Shown in pieces: positions 1 through 7,925 of a stretch of DNA of 64,000 nucleotides; the first letter of the stretch is position 1; every line of letters begins with the position of its first letter. A program made the translations under genes and the position numbers. Below the pieces are notes generated by a model. The model ran no database searches. It had not been told where the DNA came from and worked only from the letters and a program-made list of their open reading frames with translations. The DNA lies in assembly GCA_039820405.1 (NCBI GenBank), contig JBCBQC010000003.1, positions 124,001 through 188,000 of the forward strand, written 5' to 3'. The DNA is from CALLVY01 sp937899855. Lineage in GTDB: Bacteria; Bacteroidota; Bacteroidia; Chitinophagales; Saprospiraceae.

Positions 1-2075
1 TCCTGTTCAATCAGGAGCAGATGGGAGAAGGCTGGAGCGATTGGTACGGCTTGATGATTTCCCTAGGCCCCAACGATTCGCCAACCATGCCGCGGGGTGC
101 GGGAACCTACCTGTTCAACCAGGGCCCCGGTGGCCCCGGCATTCGCCCCTTCCCCTACTCGACCGACAAAACGGTCAATCCCCATACCTACCTCGACATT
201 GCGGGCGTATCGGTACCCCACGGCGTCGGTTCGGTGTGGTGTGCAATGCTCTGGGAACTGACCTGGGGGCTGATTGACGAATACGGCTACAGTGCTGATT
301 TTTACACCGGCACGGGGGGCAACAACATCGCCCTAAACCTGGTGACCGAAGCCCTCAAACTGACCCCCAACAGCCCCGGTTTTGTCGACGGTCGCGATGC
401 GATCCTGACGGCCGACCAGGCCATCTACGGCGGCGCCAACCGGTGCATCATCTGGCGCGCCTTTGCCAAACGCGGACTGGGCGTGAGCGCCGATCAGGGC
501 AGCCCCAGCAGCCGCTCGGATGGCTCGGAAGCTTTTGACCTGCCTTCGGATTGTGATTGTACGCCCATTTACGAAACCAAGCGGGTCGCCTCGGATGATG
601 AGGCGGGAGATATCTTTGGCTGGGACGTCGACGTACTGGGTAACCTCGTACTCGCCGGAGCCCCCAACGAAGATGCGGGGGGCAGCAATGCCGGAGCCGC
701 CTACCTCTACCGCCGCAATTTCTTTAACGGTTGGACCCAAAGCCAGAAATTTGTAGCCCCCGATGCGACGGCCGGTGACCAATTCGGTCGGTCGGTAGCC
801 ATCAGTAAGATTTACGTGGCTATTGGAGCACCCTACACGGACGACAATGGATCGAGTAGTGGTTCGGTCTACATCTACAAGTACTACGCGGGGACTTACG
901 TCTTCCACCAGGAGTTAAAGGCTTGGGATGCCGCCGCTTTTGACAATTTTGGCATCAGCGTGGCCATGACCAACAATCGGCTGATCGTGGGGGCATCGGG
1001 AAATGACGATCTGGGATCGAACAGTGGCTCGGTCTACGCTTTTGAGCTCAATTCGGCCGGTTATTGGCAGAAATGGGACAAGTACAACGCTGCTGACGGC
1101 TCGGCCAACGATTTGTTCGGCTGGTCGCTCGATATCGATGGGGACCACATCGTCATCGGCGCCTTTACCGACGACCACAGCGGCGCCACGGATATTGGAT
1201 CCGCTTACGTCTTCAGCCGACCCAGTGCGAGTGCCTTGTACACCGAAGTCGACAAACTGACCGCTAGCGACGGCAGTGACTACCAGTATTTTGGTTACTC
1301 CGTGGCCGTCGATAACAGCAATATCGTAGTCGGAGCTTTCCACCGCATCAGTACCCAGGGAGGGGCCGCCTACGTGTACAACAAAGAAGCCGGTACCAAT
1401 AGCTGGCCCGAGGCGCAGAAGCTGGTGCCCGACGACAATGCGGCGGGTGACTTCTTCGGCTTGAGTGTGTCGCTGAATGATAACCGCGCCGTCATTGGGG
1501 CCACTGGCGACGACGATGACGGGTTGAGCAGTGGATCGGCCTACGTTTACGATTATTTTGCGGGCTACTGGTGTATGACAAACAAACTGACCGCCAACGA
1601 TGCGGCCGCAGCGGACCAGTACGGCGTCAGCGTGGCGAATACGGGCAACTACATTGCCGTGGGGGCTCCCTTCAACGACGATGGAGGTTTGAGCAGTGGT
1701 TCGATCTATATTTACGGTTGCACCAATCGTTATCCCCCCTACGAACAGCTTCCGGAGTACGAATATGAACAGGAGATTCCCCCCATTGGCTTGGACGGTG
1801 GGAGCGCTGAGGCACTGAGCGTCGATCTTTATCCAAATCCCAACCCGGGTAATGGAGTCCAGTTAGCGATCCGAGGCTGGCGGGCAGATCAGGACCTGAC
1901 CGTGAGCGTATACGATGCCTTCGGTAAGCTGGTGTACCACCAATTACTTGGCAGCGACCGCTGGTCGACCCATCAGGAGTTGTACTTTGATCAGCAATTG
2001 GCGCAGGGCCTGTACACCGTTTTGGTGGAGATGCAGGGCCAACAGATTTTACAAAAACTCGTGATCAACGAATAG
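1..2075 (+). CDS. M36 (fungalysin-like) metallopeptidase, 3' part, with FG-GAP beta-propeller and T9SS tail
   Basis: The reading frame is open to the window edge (codons from base 3), so the N-terminus, signal peptide and HExxH zinc motif lie outside. The first visible residues contain EQMGEGWSDWYGL, the conserved second zinc-ligand (Glu) motif of family M36, followed by the M36-type VPHGVGSVWCAMLWE helix. From about residue 190 there are seven repeats of roughly 50 aa, each with a FG/YG-x-S-V core, an IVVGA-type strand and a GSxYxY end, the pattern of FG-GAP blades, so probably a seven-bladed propeller. The last 80 residues (from YPNPNPGNG to the end, with GLYTVLVEMQGQ) are a type A T9SS sorting domain. 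Expected role: a secreted, surface-attached protease. The internal ATG at 21 is not a real start. Confidence 0.9.
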   Translation, partial: LFNQEQMGEGWSDWYGLMISLGPNDSPTMPRGAGTYLFNQGPGGPGIRPFPYSTDKTVNPHTYLDIAGVSVPHGVGSVWCAMLWELTWGLIDEYGYSADFYTGTGGNNIALNLVTEALKLTPNSPGFVDGRDAILTADQAIYGGANRCIIWRAFAKRGLGVSADQGSPSSRSDGSEAFDLPSDCDCTPIYETKRVASDDEAGDIFGWDVDVLGNLVLAGAPNEDAGGSNAGAAYLYRRNFFNGWTQSQKFVAPDATAGDQFGRSVAISKIYVAIGAPYTDDNGSSSGSVYIYKYYAGTYVFHQELKAWDAAAFDNFGISVAMTNNRLIVGASGNDDLGSNSGSVYAFELNSAGYWQKWDKYNAADGSANDLFGWSLDIDGDHIVIGAFTDDHSGATDIGSAYVFSRPSASALYTEVDKLTASDGSDYQYFGYSVAVDNSNIVVGAFHRISTQGGAAYVYNKEAGTNSWPEAQKLVPDDNAAGDFFGLSVSLNDNRAVIGATGDDDDGLSSGSAYVYDYFAGYWCMTNKLTANDAAAADQYGVSVANTGNYIAVGAPFNDDGGLSSGSIYIYGCTNRYPPYEQLPEYEYEQEIPPIGLDGGSAEALSVDLYPNPNPGNGVQLAIRGWRADQDLTVSVYDAFGKLVYHQLLGSDRWSTHQELYFDQQLAQGLYTVLVEMQGQQILQKLVINE

Positions 2076-2116
2076 TTTGATCCGAATTAGGATAATGCTT
2101 TTTTTCACTTTCAAGG

Positions 2117-2154
2117 AGAGGTTGTCTCAGCAGAGGCAGCCTCTTTCATTTTTT
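2117..2154 (+). terminator. Rho-independent terminator between convergent genes
   Basis: AGAGGTTGTCTC and GAGGCAGCCTCT pair over 12 bp (two G-U pairs) around the loop AGCA, followed by TTTCATTTTTT. It lies just after the M36 gene and before the end of the convergent 483-aa gene. Confidence 0.75.
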
Positions 2155-2177
2155 GGGATGGAACGTTGGGGAGGCAG

Positions 2178-3629
2178 CTAGGAGGTCATTTTCTTCAGAA
2201 TGCCGAGGAGCCAGCCTTTGTCGGCCAGTACCTTGTGCTCCCCAACTTTTTGGATCAATTTATTGATGCGCGCCTCGTTGCCCGTCGTCTTGGGGTTCAG
2301 GATTTGTTTGAGGATATCGGCGAAGCGGTTGTTGCCCTCTCGTTGGAGGTTGGAGATGGATTTTTTGGGCAGGCGGAAAATAAAGATCTTAAAGGCATCA
2401 AGTCGGGAGCTGGTCAGGGGGGAATCCTGCTCGTAGTAGATTTTAATTTCCAGGCGTTTGGCCACTATTTTGTAGTAAATGTCCTCGTATTTGTCGGTCA
2501 GTAGCTCCAGGGCTTCCTCGTACTGATTGAGGGCAAAGTAGTAGGAAGCCAGGTTGAACTGGAATACTTCCTCGGGGTGTTTGTCGCCCGCGATTTTATC
2601 GCGCGTCGCCTCCAGAAACTGGTAAATCCAGTCGTATTCTCGCAGCCGCAGCCCCAGCGACACCAAGCTTTGGATGGTGCTGGGCATGATGCGCCCCTCG
2701 TAGTAGAGGTGCCCCTTTTCGAAATGCAGCCGGTACAGGCGAAAGGCTTCCGGCAGGTATTTGGCCTCCCCGCTATTGTACTTGTAGATGCAATAATTGC
2801 GGCAGAAGGTCTCCAGGCTTTGGAGGTGAAAACGGGGAATGTCCGCTTCGTGGGTTTCGATGACCTCACAAAGGTCGGTGTAGGCCTTTTCGTCCTCCTT
2901 GCCCCGCAGCAGGTCGAAGGCGTTGATGTAGGCCCGGATGAGGGGAATCTCTGCGATGGCGTTGCGGGTCATTCGGGGCAACATCTCCTCCAGTTGGTCG
3001 ATGTTATCCTGAATATTAGGGGAGACGAAATGCTGGTTTTGCGACAGCAATTTGCAGGTGTATTCGAGCCGGTGTAGGAGGTAGTAGTTGTCGAAGCTGC
3101 GGAGGGTTTCGGGGATGTGAAGTTCGCTGTTGCGCGTGTTGTACATGCTGGCAAACTCGGAAATGACGGCATCGATTTGGTACTGGTCGTAGTAAAAGTC
3201 GATATCGCGGGGTCGGCGTTGTTCCTGGTGGCGGTGCAGCTGGTTGATGGTTTTGTTGAAGTATTTCTCCATTCCCCGCTGTTGGAAGAAGTGGGCTTGG
3301 GCCAGCAGGAGGCTGATTTTACTTTGTTCTTGGCTCTCCTGGTGGAACGGTAGAAAGCGGTAAGTTTCTTTGAGGAGGGAGGTCATGACCTTCTCCAATT
3401 GTCCGGGATGGTAGTCTTTTTCGGGAAAGAGGTTGGCAAAGGTCGTGGCTTTGGTCAGCAGGGGGCTGCGAAAATCGGGAGCGTGTGGGAGGAGCCATTC
3501 GAGTAGGCGCACCACCAGTTCGTTGCTGCGCGACTGGGCAAAGAAGGGGGAAATGAGAAAGGCGTGTAAACGCCGCAGTTCTTTAGGATCAAAAGCACCT
3601 AACACTTCAAACAGCTTACTTCCGTGCAT
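2178..3629 (-). CDS. Helical protein of a 483-aa paralogous family (copy 1), unknown function
   Basis: I do not recognise a named family. The protein is cytoplasmic by appearance (no signal peptide or membrane segment) and highly helical, with TPR-like Tyr/Leu spacing in its second half. It is clearly related to the products at 5290-6741 (also 483 aa) and 36038-37495 (485 aa). Shared marks are an N-terminal KL-x5-F/L-x3-EL-xx-F/L-xx-L block (residues 5-25), LLP-H-x-PDF at about 47-53, a LFP/LYP motif near 67, LEKxMTSLL near 79-86, and, with copy 2, LDAFK-x-F-x-RL near 405 and a C-terminal WLL-x-L-K. It faces the secreted-protein gene at 3979 across about 350 bp, the same arrangement as copy 2. 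The repeated pairing suggests a functional link with the secreted partner (inference). Confidence 0.85.
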   Translation of the reverse strand: MHGSKLFEVLGAFDPKELRRLHAFLISPFFAQSRSNELVVRLLEWLLPHAPDFRSPLLTKATTFANLFPEKDYHPGQLEKVMTSLLKETYRFLPFHQESQEQSKISLLLAQAHFFQQRGMEKYFNKTINQLHRHQEQRRPRDIDFYYDQYQIDAVISEFASMYNTRNSELHIPETLRSFDNYYLLHRLEYTCKLLSQNQHFVSPNIQDNIDQLEEMLPRMTRNAIAEIPLIRAYINAFDLLRGKEDEKAYTDLCEVIETHEADIPRFHLQSLETFCRNYCIYKYNSGEAKYLPEAFRLYRLHFEKGHLYYEGRIMPSTIQSLVSLGLRLREYDWIYQFLEATRDKIAGDKHPEEVFQFNLASYYFALNQYEEALELLTDKYEDIYYKIVAKRLEIKIYYEQDSPLTSSRLDAFKIFIFRLPKKSISNLQREGNNRFADILKQILNPKTTGNEARINKLIQKVGEHKVLADKGWLLGILKKMTS

Positions 3630-3888
3630 AAGTTTCCACTGGTTTTGGCGATTGGGGCAGCAATAGCCGAAAGGAAAAATGGTTTAATTTTGTAATGGAT
3701 TTTTACCGTGAGAGCCACTAATTTTACGATCAATAACCAGAATACATTGGCTCGCAACCCATCAAGTCCACCGCTCAAGCCGATGAAAGATTCTCGCTCG
3801 CTACCCCAGAGCCCCACAGGAGAATCGCGCTAAGCGACTTTTACTATAGAACTATGTGACTGATCTCGCAGCAAAGGATTCACCGGAA

Positions 3889-3916
3889 TTTGGATGATAC
3901 TACTTGCTTATTTTTG
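3889..3916 (+). promoter_or_regulatory. Possible Bacteroidota-type promoter
   Basis: TTTG at 3889-3892 and TATTTTTG at 3909-3916 match the -33 TTTG and -7 TAnnTTTG elements of Bacteroidota promoters, about 60 bases before the start at 3979. The 16-base spacing is somewhat shorter than usual. This is a pattern match only. Confidence 0.35.
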
Positions 3917-3978
3917 TGAGCAAGCTACATTTTTTCTATAACGGATAACGATTTTATTCAGCTAAATTACGCTAACTA

Positions 3979-5172
3979 ATGAAAGGTTTAAAAAAGATTT
4001 CCACATTTTTTTTCTGGTGTTGTCTACCCATATTCAGTTATGGGCAGGCCCAGTATTTACTCACCAACAGCAATTTTGATCAGACTCTCGAGTCCATTTA
4101 CCAGACCTACGAGGACCAAATTGGCATCGATTACAACGAATTGTATGAGCTGGTCCTTCCCTTCGTGGAAGGTACGGTTTCGAATCAAGAATGCCCCGCT
4201 CCCAACCCACTCATCAACGAAATCAATCAAAATTTCATTTCCTTCTACTGGAAAAACACGCCCGGCGCGGAGGCCTACCGATCGTATTACATCAACCTCG
4301 AAACGGGCGCCAGTGGCCAAGCCAGCTCTACCACCCCCAGCATAGCCTTCGATGGCCTGTCGGGACTCAATTTCTTTGGCTTCAATTCCAATTGTGGTGG
4401 TCCCGAGGGGCCCTCCGGCATCATCGTCGCCGACCTGGCCGTCCTCTTCCCCAACAATCCACCGCTGGGTGATAACTGCCTCTGCGTCGACTCGCCCCTC
4501 GTTACCTACCCCATCGACCGAAGAACCGACTTTCCCTTTTTCATCCCCTGGCCCAGCGACTGTGACCTGAACCAGTACGAGCTGAGTATGAGCGGTGAAC
4601 TGGTGTTCGCTAACTCCTTGCCCACCCCCTACAACTCGCTGATCGTCTTCCAACACATCGTCGAGACGCCCCAACTGATCGGCTTGATGAGCAATTGCGA
4701 CCGCAACGCTTATTCCTCGCCCCAGAGCCCCAATTCCGTAGGCCACTCGCCTTACTACTCCGTTAGCTTTGGCGTCAACGGCATGTACATCTACAAGGGG
4801 CCCATCCTCAAATTGGGCGAAATCGCGCTTACCCGCTGTCGCTGCGCTCGCAAGGGCGACACCGGCTTTGGCGACGACAATAGCGATCGCTCCGCCGAGC
4901 TGATCCCCGTCGATCAGCAGAATCTCGTCGGCGCCCCCAACCCCACGACCGACCAGGTCAACCTGAGCTTTAAGCTCCAACAAAGCGGTCCCATCAGCCT
5001 CACCGTTTACGATGCCCTCGGTCGTCAGCTACAACGCGTCATCGACCACGATTACCGAGAAGCGGGCACTTACCAACAATGGGTAGATCTTAGCGGATGG
5101 CCCGTGGGTATGTATACGTTTGAATTATTGAGTACCGAAGGACGCGAAAGTATCCTGGTACAAAGGCACTAA
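3979..5172 (+). CDS. Secreted T9SS protein, partner of the 483-aa family (copy 1)
   Basis: 397 aa with an N-terminal signal peptide (KKIS, a hydrophobic stretch, ending SYGQAQ) and a C-terminal T9SS sorting domain (APNPTTDQVNL through GMYTFELLSTEG). The middle is unassigned and contains several Cys residues (for example DNCLCVDS, TRCRCARKGD). Residues about 25-160 resemble the product at 6865-7692: both begin with FLL/YLL then SIYQ, share a beta-rich N-terminal domain with FDG...FxGF and an IIVADLAVLF / IIIADKDLF strand. The protein at 3979 has an extra central domain of about 150 aa (FFIPWPSDCDLNQYELSM onward). It is divergent from the 483-aa gene at 2178. No catalytic motif is seen, so a surface-binding or adhesive role is only a guess. 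Confidence 0.85.
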   Translation: MKGLKKISTFFFWCCLPIFSYGQAQYLLTNSNFDQTLESIYQTYEDQIGIDYNELYELVLPFVEGTVSNQECPAPNPLINEINQNFISFYWKNTPGAEAYRSYYINLETGASGQASSTTPSIAFDGLSGLNFFGFNSNCGGPEGPSGIIVADLAVLFPNNPPLGDNCLCVDSPLVTYPIDRRTDFPFFIPWPSDCDLNQYELSMSGELVFANSLPTPYNSLIVFQHIVETPQLIGLMSNCDRNAYSSPQSPNSVGHSPYYSVSFGVNGMYIYKGPILKLGEIALTRCRCARKGDTGFGDDNSDRSAELIPVDQQNLVGAPNPTTDQVNLSFKLQQSGPISLTVYDALGRQLQRVIDHDYREAGTYQQWVDLSGWPVGMYTFELLSTEGRESILVQRH

Positions 5173-5235
5173 CAACAAGATAGATTTCTCCTTTGCAAGC
5201 CCCAAAATACAACCCAAAAAATCATCCCCAATTAT

Positions 5236-5285
5236 GCAGGCCGGCCTTTTTTCTTCCGTAAGGTAGAAAAGGTCGGCTGCCTTTT
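5236..5285. terminator. Bidirectional terminator between convergent genes
   Basis: GCAGGCCGGCCTTTTTTC pairs with GAAAAGGTCGGCTGC (one bulge), giving U-rich tails in both directions. It separates the gene ending at 5172 from the one ending at 5290. Confidence 0.7.
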
Positions 5286-5289
5286 GGGA

Positions 5290-6741
5290 TCAGGTCAGGT
5301 CCCTTAGTTTTTCCAGTAACCAGTCTTTTTCTACGAGGACGGATTGTCCTTGCCACTTCTCGATGAGTCGCCGAACGCGCTGGTCATCAAATGGGGTTTG
5401 GGGGTGGAGGATCTGACGCAGGGCATTGAAAAAGTGCTGATTGCCCCGCCGTTGGTGCTCGGAAATCTGTTTTTTCGACAGCCGGTAGAGAAAAGTTTTG
5501 AAGGCATCCAGCTTGGCGTCGAGCAGGGGGGAATCGGTCTCGTAATGGATCATGATCTCCAGCCGACGGGCGGCAATTTGGTAGTACAGGTCGTCGTAGT
5601 GATCGGCGATGAGGTCGAGGGCAACGGCATGCTCTCCCAGGGCAAAATGGTAGCGGGCCAGGTTGAAGTGATAAATCTCCTCGGGGCGGAGGGCCCCGAC
5701 GATGCGGCTGCGGTGTTCTTCCAGGAATTTCCGGACCCAATCGAATTGCTTTTGGAGGAGTCCGCTGGTCACGATGTTGCGGAGGGTGCTCACGGTGAGT
5801 CCGTTGTGATAGTACAACAGACCCCGCTGGAGGTCGGCTTGGTAGATTCGGAAGGTTTCGGCTTGGTAGTCCAAACGGCCCTGATTGGAATGGTAGATGC
5901 TAAAATTGCGGCAAAAGGCCCGGAGCGACTGTCGGTCGCGCAGGCTAAACTGGTTGTCGTGTTTCTCCAGGACGCCTTGCAGTTGGCGGTAGGCATCTTC
6001 CCGATCGCGGTGGCGCAAAAAGATCAGGGCCAGGGCGTAGGCGCGGAGGAGGGGCAGGTGGAGGTGAGGGCGCTCCGTGGGGTTTTCCCCCAGCGCTTCG
6101 AGCCGGTCCAGCTCCGCTTGGGTATCGGGCGCCATCGGGTAGCCCTTGATGGAGAGCAGGGCGCAGTAGTAGGTGAGCTTGTGGATGAGGTACAATACCT
6201 CCAAGCTCTCCTGGGGGTGGGGAAAATCCAGCTGGCGCTTGCGGGTATTGTGGTTGAGGCTCTGGTATTCCGCAATCTTATTTTGAACCCGAAAGGCACG
6301 CAAGTAGTAACTCTTGTCCCGAATCGAATCGCTTTTAAGCAACTTCTGCATCCGGCGCATGCTCCACTCCGACAGCCGCTCGGAACCCCGCTCTTCGTAA
6401 AAGTCAGCCAGCAGCAATTCGCGTTCGATCGGATGGGCCCGCTGGTCCCAACGATCCCAGCAGATGAAGCGCTGTATCCAGTACAGGAGGGACGTCATGC
6501 GTTTTTCCAATTTGCCCTTCACCCATTTGCCCTCCGGATAGAGGGCTCGGAAGACCTTTTCGCGGTCCAGCGATTCAGAATCAAAGTCGGGAAAATGGGG
6601 CAGCAGGTAATCCAGCAGCCGTTGCTCATCGCTACTGGGGGGGCGCCCCTTGGTGGGGGGCTGCTGGAGGAATGCGCGCAACCGCTCCAGTTCAGAAGCC
6701 TCAAATCGCTTGAGGGTCTCGATCAATTTGCTTTTTTTCAT
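5290..6741 (-). CDS. Helical protein of the 483-aa paralogous family (copy 2), unknown function
   Basis: The same length (483 aa) and architecture as the product at 2178-3629. N-terminus: KLIETLKRFEASELERLRAF; then LLPHFPDFDSE, FRALYPEG, LEKRMTSLL. C-terminal half: YHFNLARYHFALGEHAVALDL, LDAFKTFLYRLSKK, and a terminal WLLEKLRDL, each with a counterpart in copy 1. There is no signal peptide or membrane helix. The sequence is rich in Arg, Gln, Leu and Tyr, and the second half looks like a helical-repeat solenoid. The gene is divergent from a secreted T9SS protein at 6865 (124 bp between starts). The two pairs at 2.2-5.2 kb and 5.3-7.7 kb are therefore a duplicated unit. A regulatory or assembly role for the secreted partner is inference. 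Confidence 0.85.
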   Translation of the reverse strand: MKKSKLIETLKRFEASELERLRAFLQQPPTKGRPPSSDEQRLLDYLLPHFPDFDSESLDREKVFRALYPEGKWVKGKLEKRMTSLLYWIQRFICWDRWDQRAHPIERELLLADFYEERGSERLSEWSMRRMQKLLKSDSIRDKSYYLRAFRVQNKIAEYQSLNHNTRKRQLDFPHPQESLEVLYLIHKLTYYCALLSIKGYPMAPDTQAELDRLEALGENPTERPHLHLPLLRAYALALIFLRHRDREDAYRQLQGVLEKHDNQFSLRDRQSLRAFCRNFSIYHSNQGRLDYQAETFRIYQADLQRGLLYYHNGLTVSTLRNIVTSGLLQKQFDWVRKFLEEHRSRIVGALRPEEIYHFNLARYHFALGEHAVALDLIADHYDDLYYQIAARRLEIMIHYETDSPLLDAKLDAFKTFLYRLSKKQISEHQRRGNQHFFNALRQILHPQTPFDDQRVRRLIEKWQGQSVLVEKDWLLEKLRDLT

Positions 6742-6864
6742 ACGCTACAAAATGCCAAACGGGCCAGCACTCCGGAAAAAAGGGCTAAAATCGTCCTTTT
6801 TACTGTTCCTTCGAGCCCTTAAATTCTAAGTATTTTCTCATAACATCAAACTTTTATCACAATT

Positions 6865-7692
6865 ATGAACGTTCTGAAGAGATTCTTTTCGATTGGTGGC
6901 TTGTTCCTATTTCTGTTGTCTTCCTCCGCTCTCTATGCTCAGAAAACTTTTTTGCTTCATCCTCAAAACCTGGATAGCATCTATCAGCTCATCCGCAATC
7001 CACGCATTTGCCCCTCCTCCTCCGTCGACACCGGTTTAACCGCTCCCAAAGATCCCGTTTACCGCTTTCTCGTCAATCAACTGGGCATCAAAGGACCCGA
7101 TGACGATTACCCGGGCAATTGTACCCGCCTCTATCCCACTCGCAACGTCATCACGCCCTTCATCGAATTGAGCTTTCGCTGGGCCCCCTACCGCATCAAT
7201 CAAGCCCGCTACGAAATGCGTTCTTACAATTGCCGATCGGACGAAGAGGAACTGACTGAAACCACGACGGATAGCATCAGCTACGTATTTGATGGACAGA
7301 CAAGGATCCTCTCCTTCGTGGGCTTCTGTGACGCCACCAACCTCCACAGCCTCCCCACCATCATCATCGCCGACAAAGACCTCTTTTCCCGACCGGTCAC
7401 CGACGAGCTGAGCGAACAAGAAAGTCGGGAACGCACCAATCAGCAGCTCCGCATCAGCCCCAACCCCTGTACCACCTGGACCTGCTTGGAATGGACCGGC
7501 GACCGTGAGGAAAGCGTCCAAATCCAGCTCTTTTCCCTCCGAAACAACCAAGTTCAACAGTGGACCTTTGCCGCTCTACCCGGCAAAAACACCTACGAAC
7601 TGCTCACCGGCGACCTCCCTCCGGGTTGTTATGCCGTACGCATCCGTGGGGAACAGACCAAGCTACAACAATTGTTTTGCAAGACGGAGTAG
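6865..7692 (+). CDS. Secreted T9SS protein, partner of the 483-aa family (copy 2)
   Basis: 275 aa: a signal peptide (hydrophobic FLFLLSSSALYAQ), a beta-rich domain of about 170 aa, and a C-terminal sorting-like domain from RISPNPCTTWTC to the end (with LPPGCYAVRIRGE in place of the usual LPxGxYxV strand). The N-terminal domain resembles that of the 3979 product: start TFLLHPQNLDSIYQ against YLLTNSNFDQTLESIYQ, a central SFRWAPYRINQARYEMRSY against SFYWKNTPGAEAYRSYY, and FDG...FVGF...TIIIADKDLF. It lacks the central domain of its paralogue. Cys residues in the sorting domain (PCTTWTC, FCKTE at the end) are unusual. It is divergent from the helical gene at 5290. Confidence 0.82.
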   Translation: MNVLKRFFSIGGLFLFLLSSSALYAQKTFLLHPQNLDSIYQLIRNPRICPSSSVDTGLTAPKDPVYRFLVNQLGIKGPDDDYPGNCTRLYPTRNVITPFIELSFRWAPYRINQARYEMRSYNCRSDEEELTETTTDSISYVFDGQTRILSFVGFCDATNLHSLPTIIIADKDLFSRPVTDELSEQESRERTNQQLRISPNPCTTWTCLEWTGDREESVQIQLFSLRNNQVQQWTFAALPGKNTYELLTGDLPPGCYAVRIRGEQTKLQQLFCKTE

Positions 7693-7807
7693 GAAAAACC
7701 ACGCCAAAAACCCAGCGGAAAAGCGCGCCGAAATCATTCTTTGTTCCGCTCCGTCTAATCGACATCTTAGCGACAGCACTTAAATCGCAATATTAGATGA
7801 ATAGCTG

Positions 7808-7842
7808 TGCCTCCGAGTATGCCTCGGAGGCATCATTCTTTT
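7808..7842 (+). terminator. Rho-independent terminator
   Basis: A perfect 10-bp stem TGCCTCCGAG / CTCGGAGGCA with a five-base loop, followed by TCATTCTTTT. It ends the gene at 6865-7692. Confidence 0.75.
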
Positions 7843-7925
7843 GGCCCATAGCCGATGTAACCCTTCTTGTTATTTGCCGTAGGATTTAGTGGACATACTT
7901 TGTAAACCCACTTAGAAGAGCAATA

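Noticed and set aside
5344..6822. 492-aa plus-strand frame
   Set aside because: It is the antisense shadow of the helical-protein gene 5290-6741, whose protein has clear paralogues; the plus-strand product is low-complexity Val/Gly/Glu.
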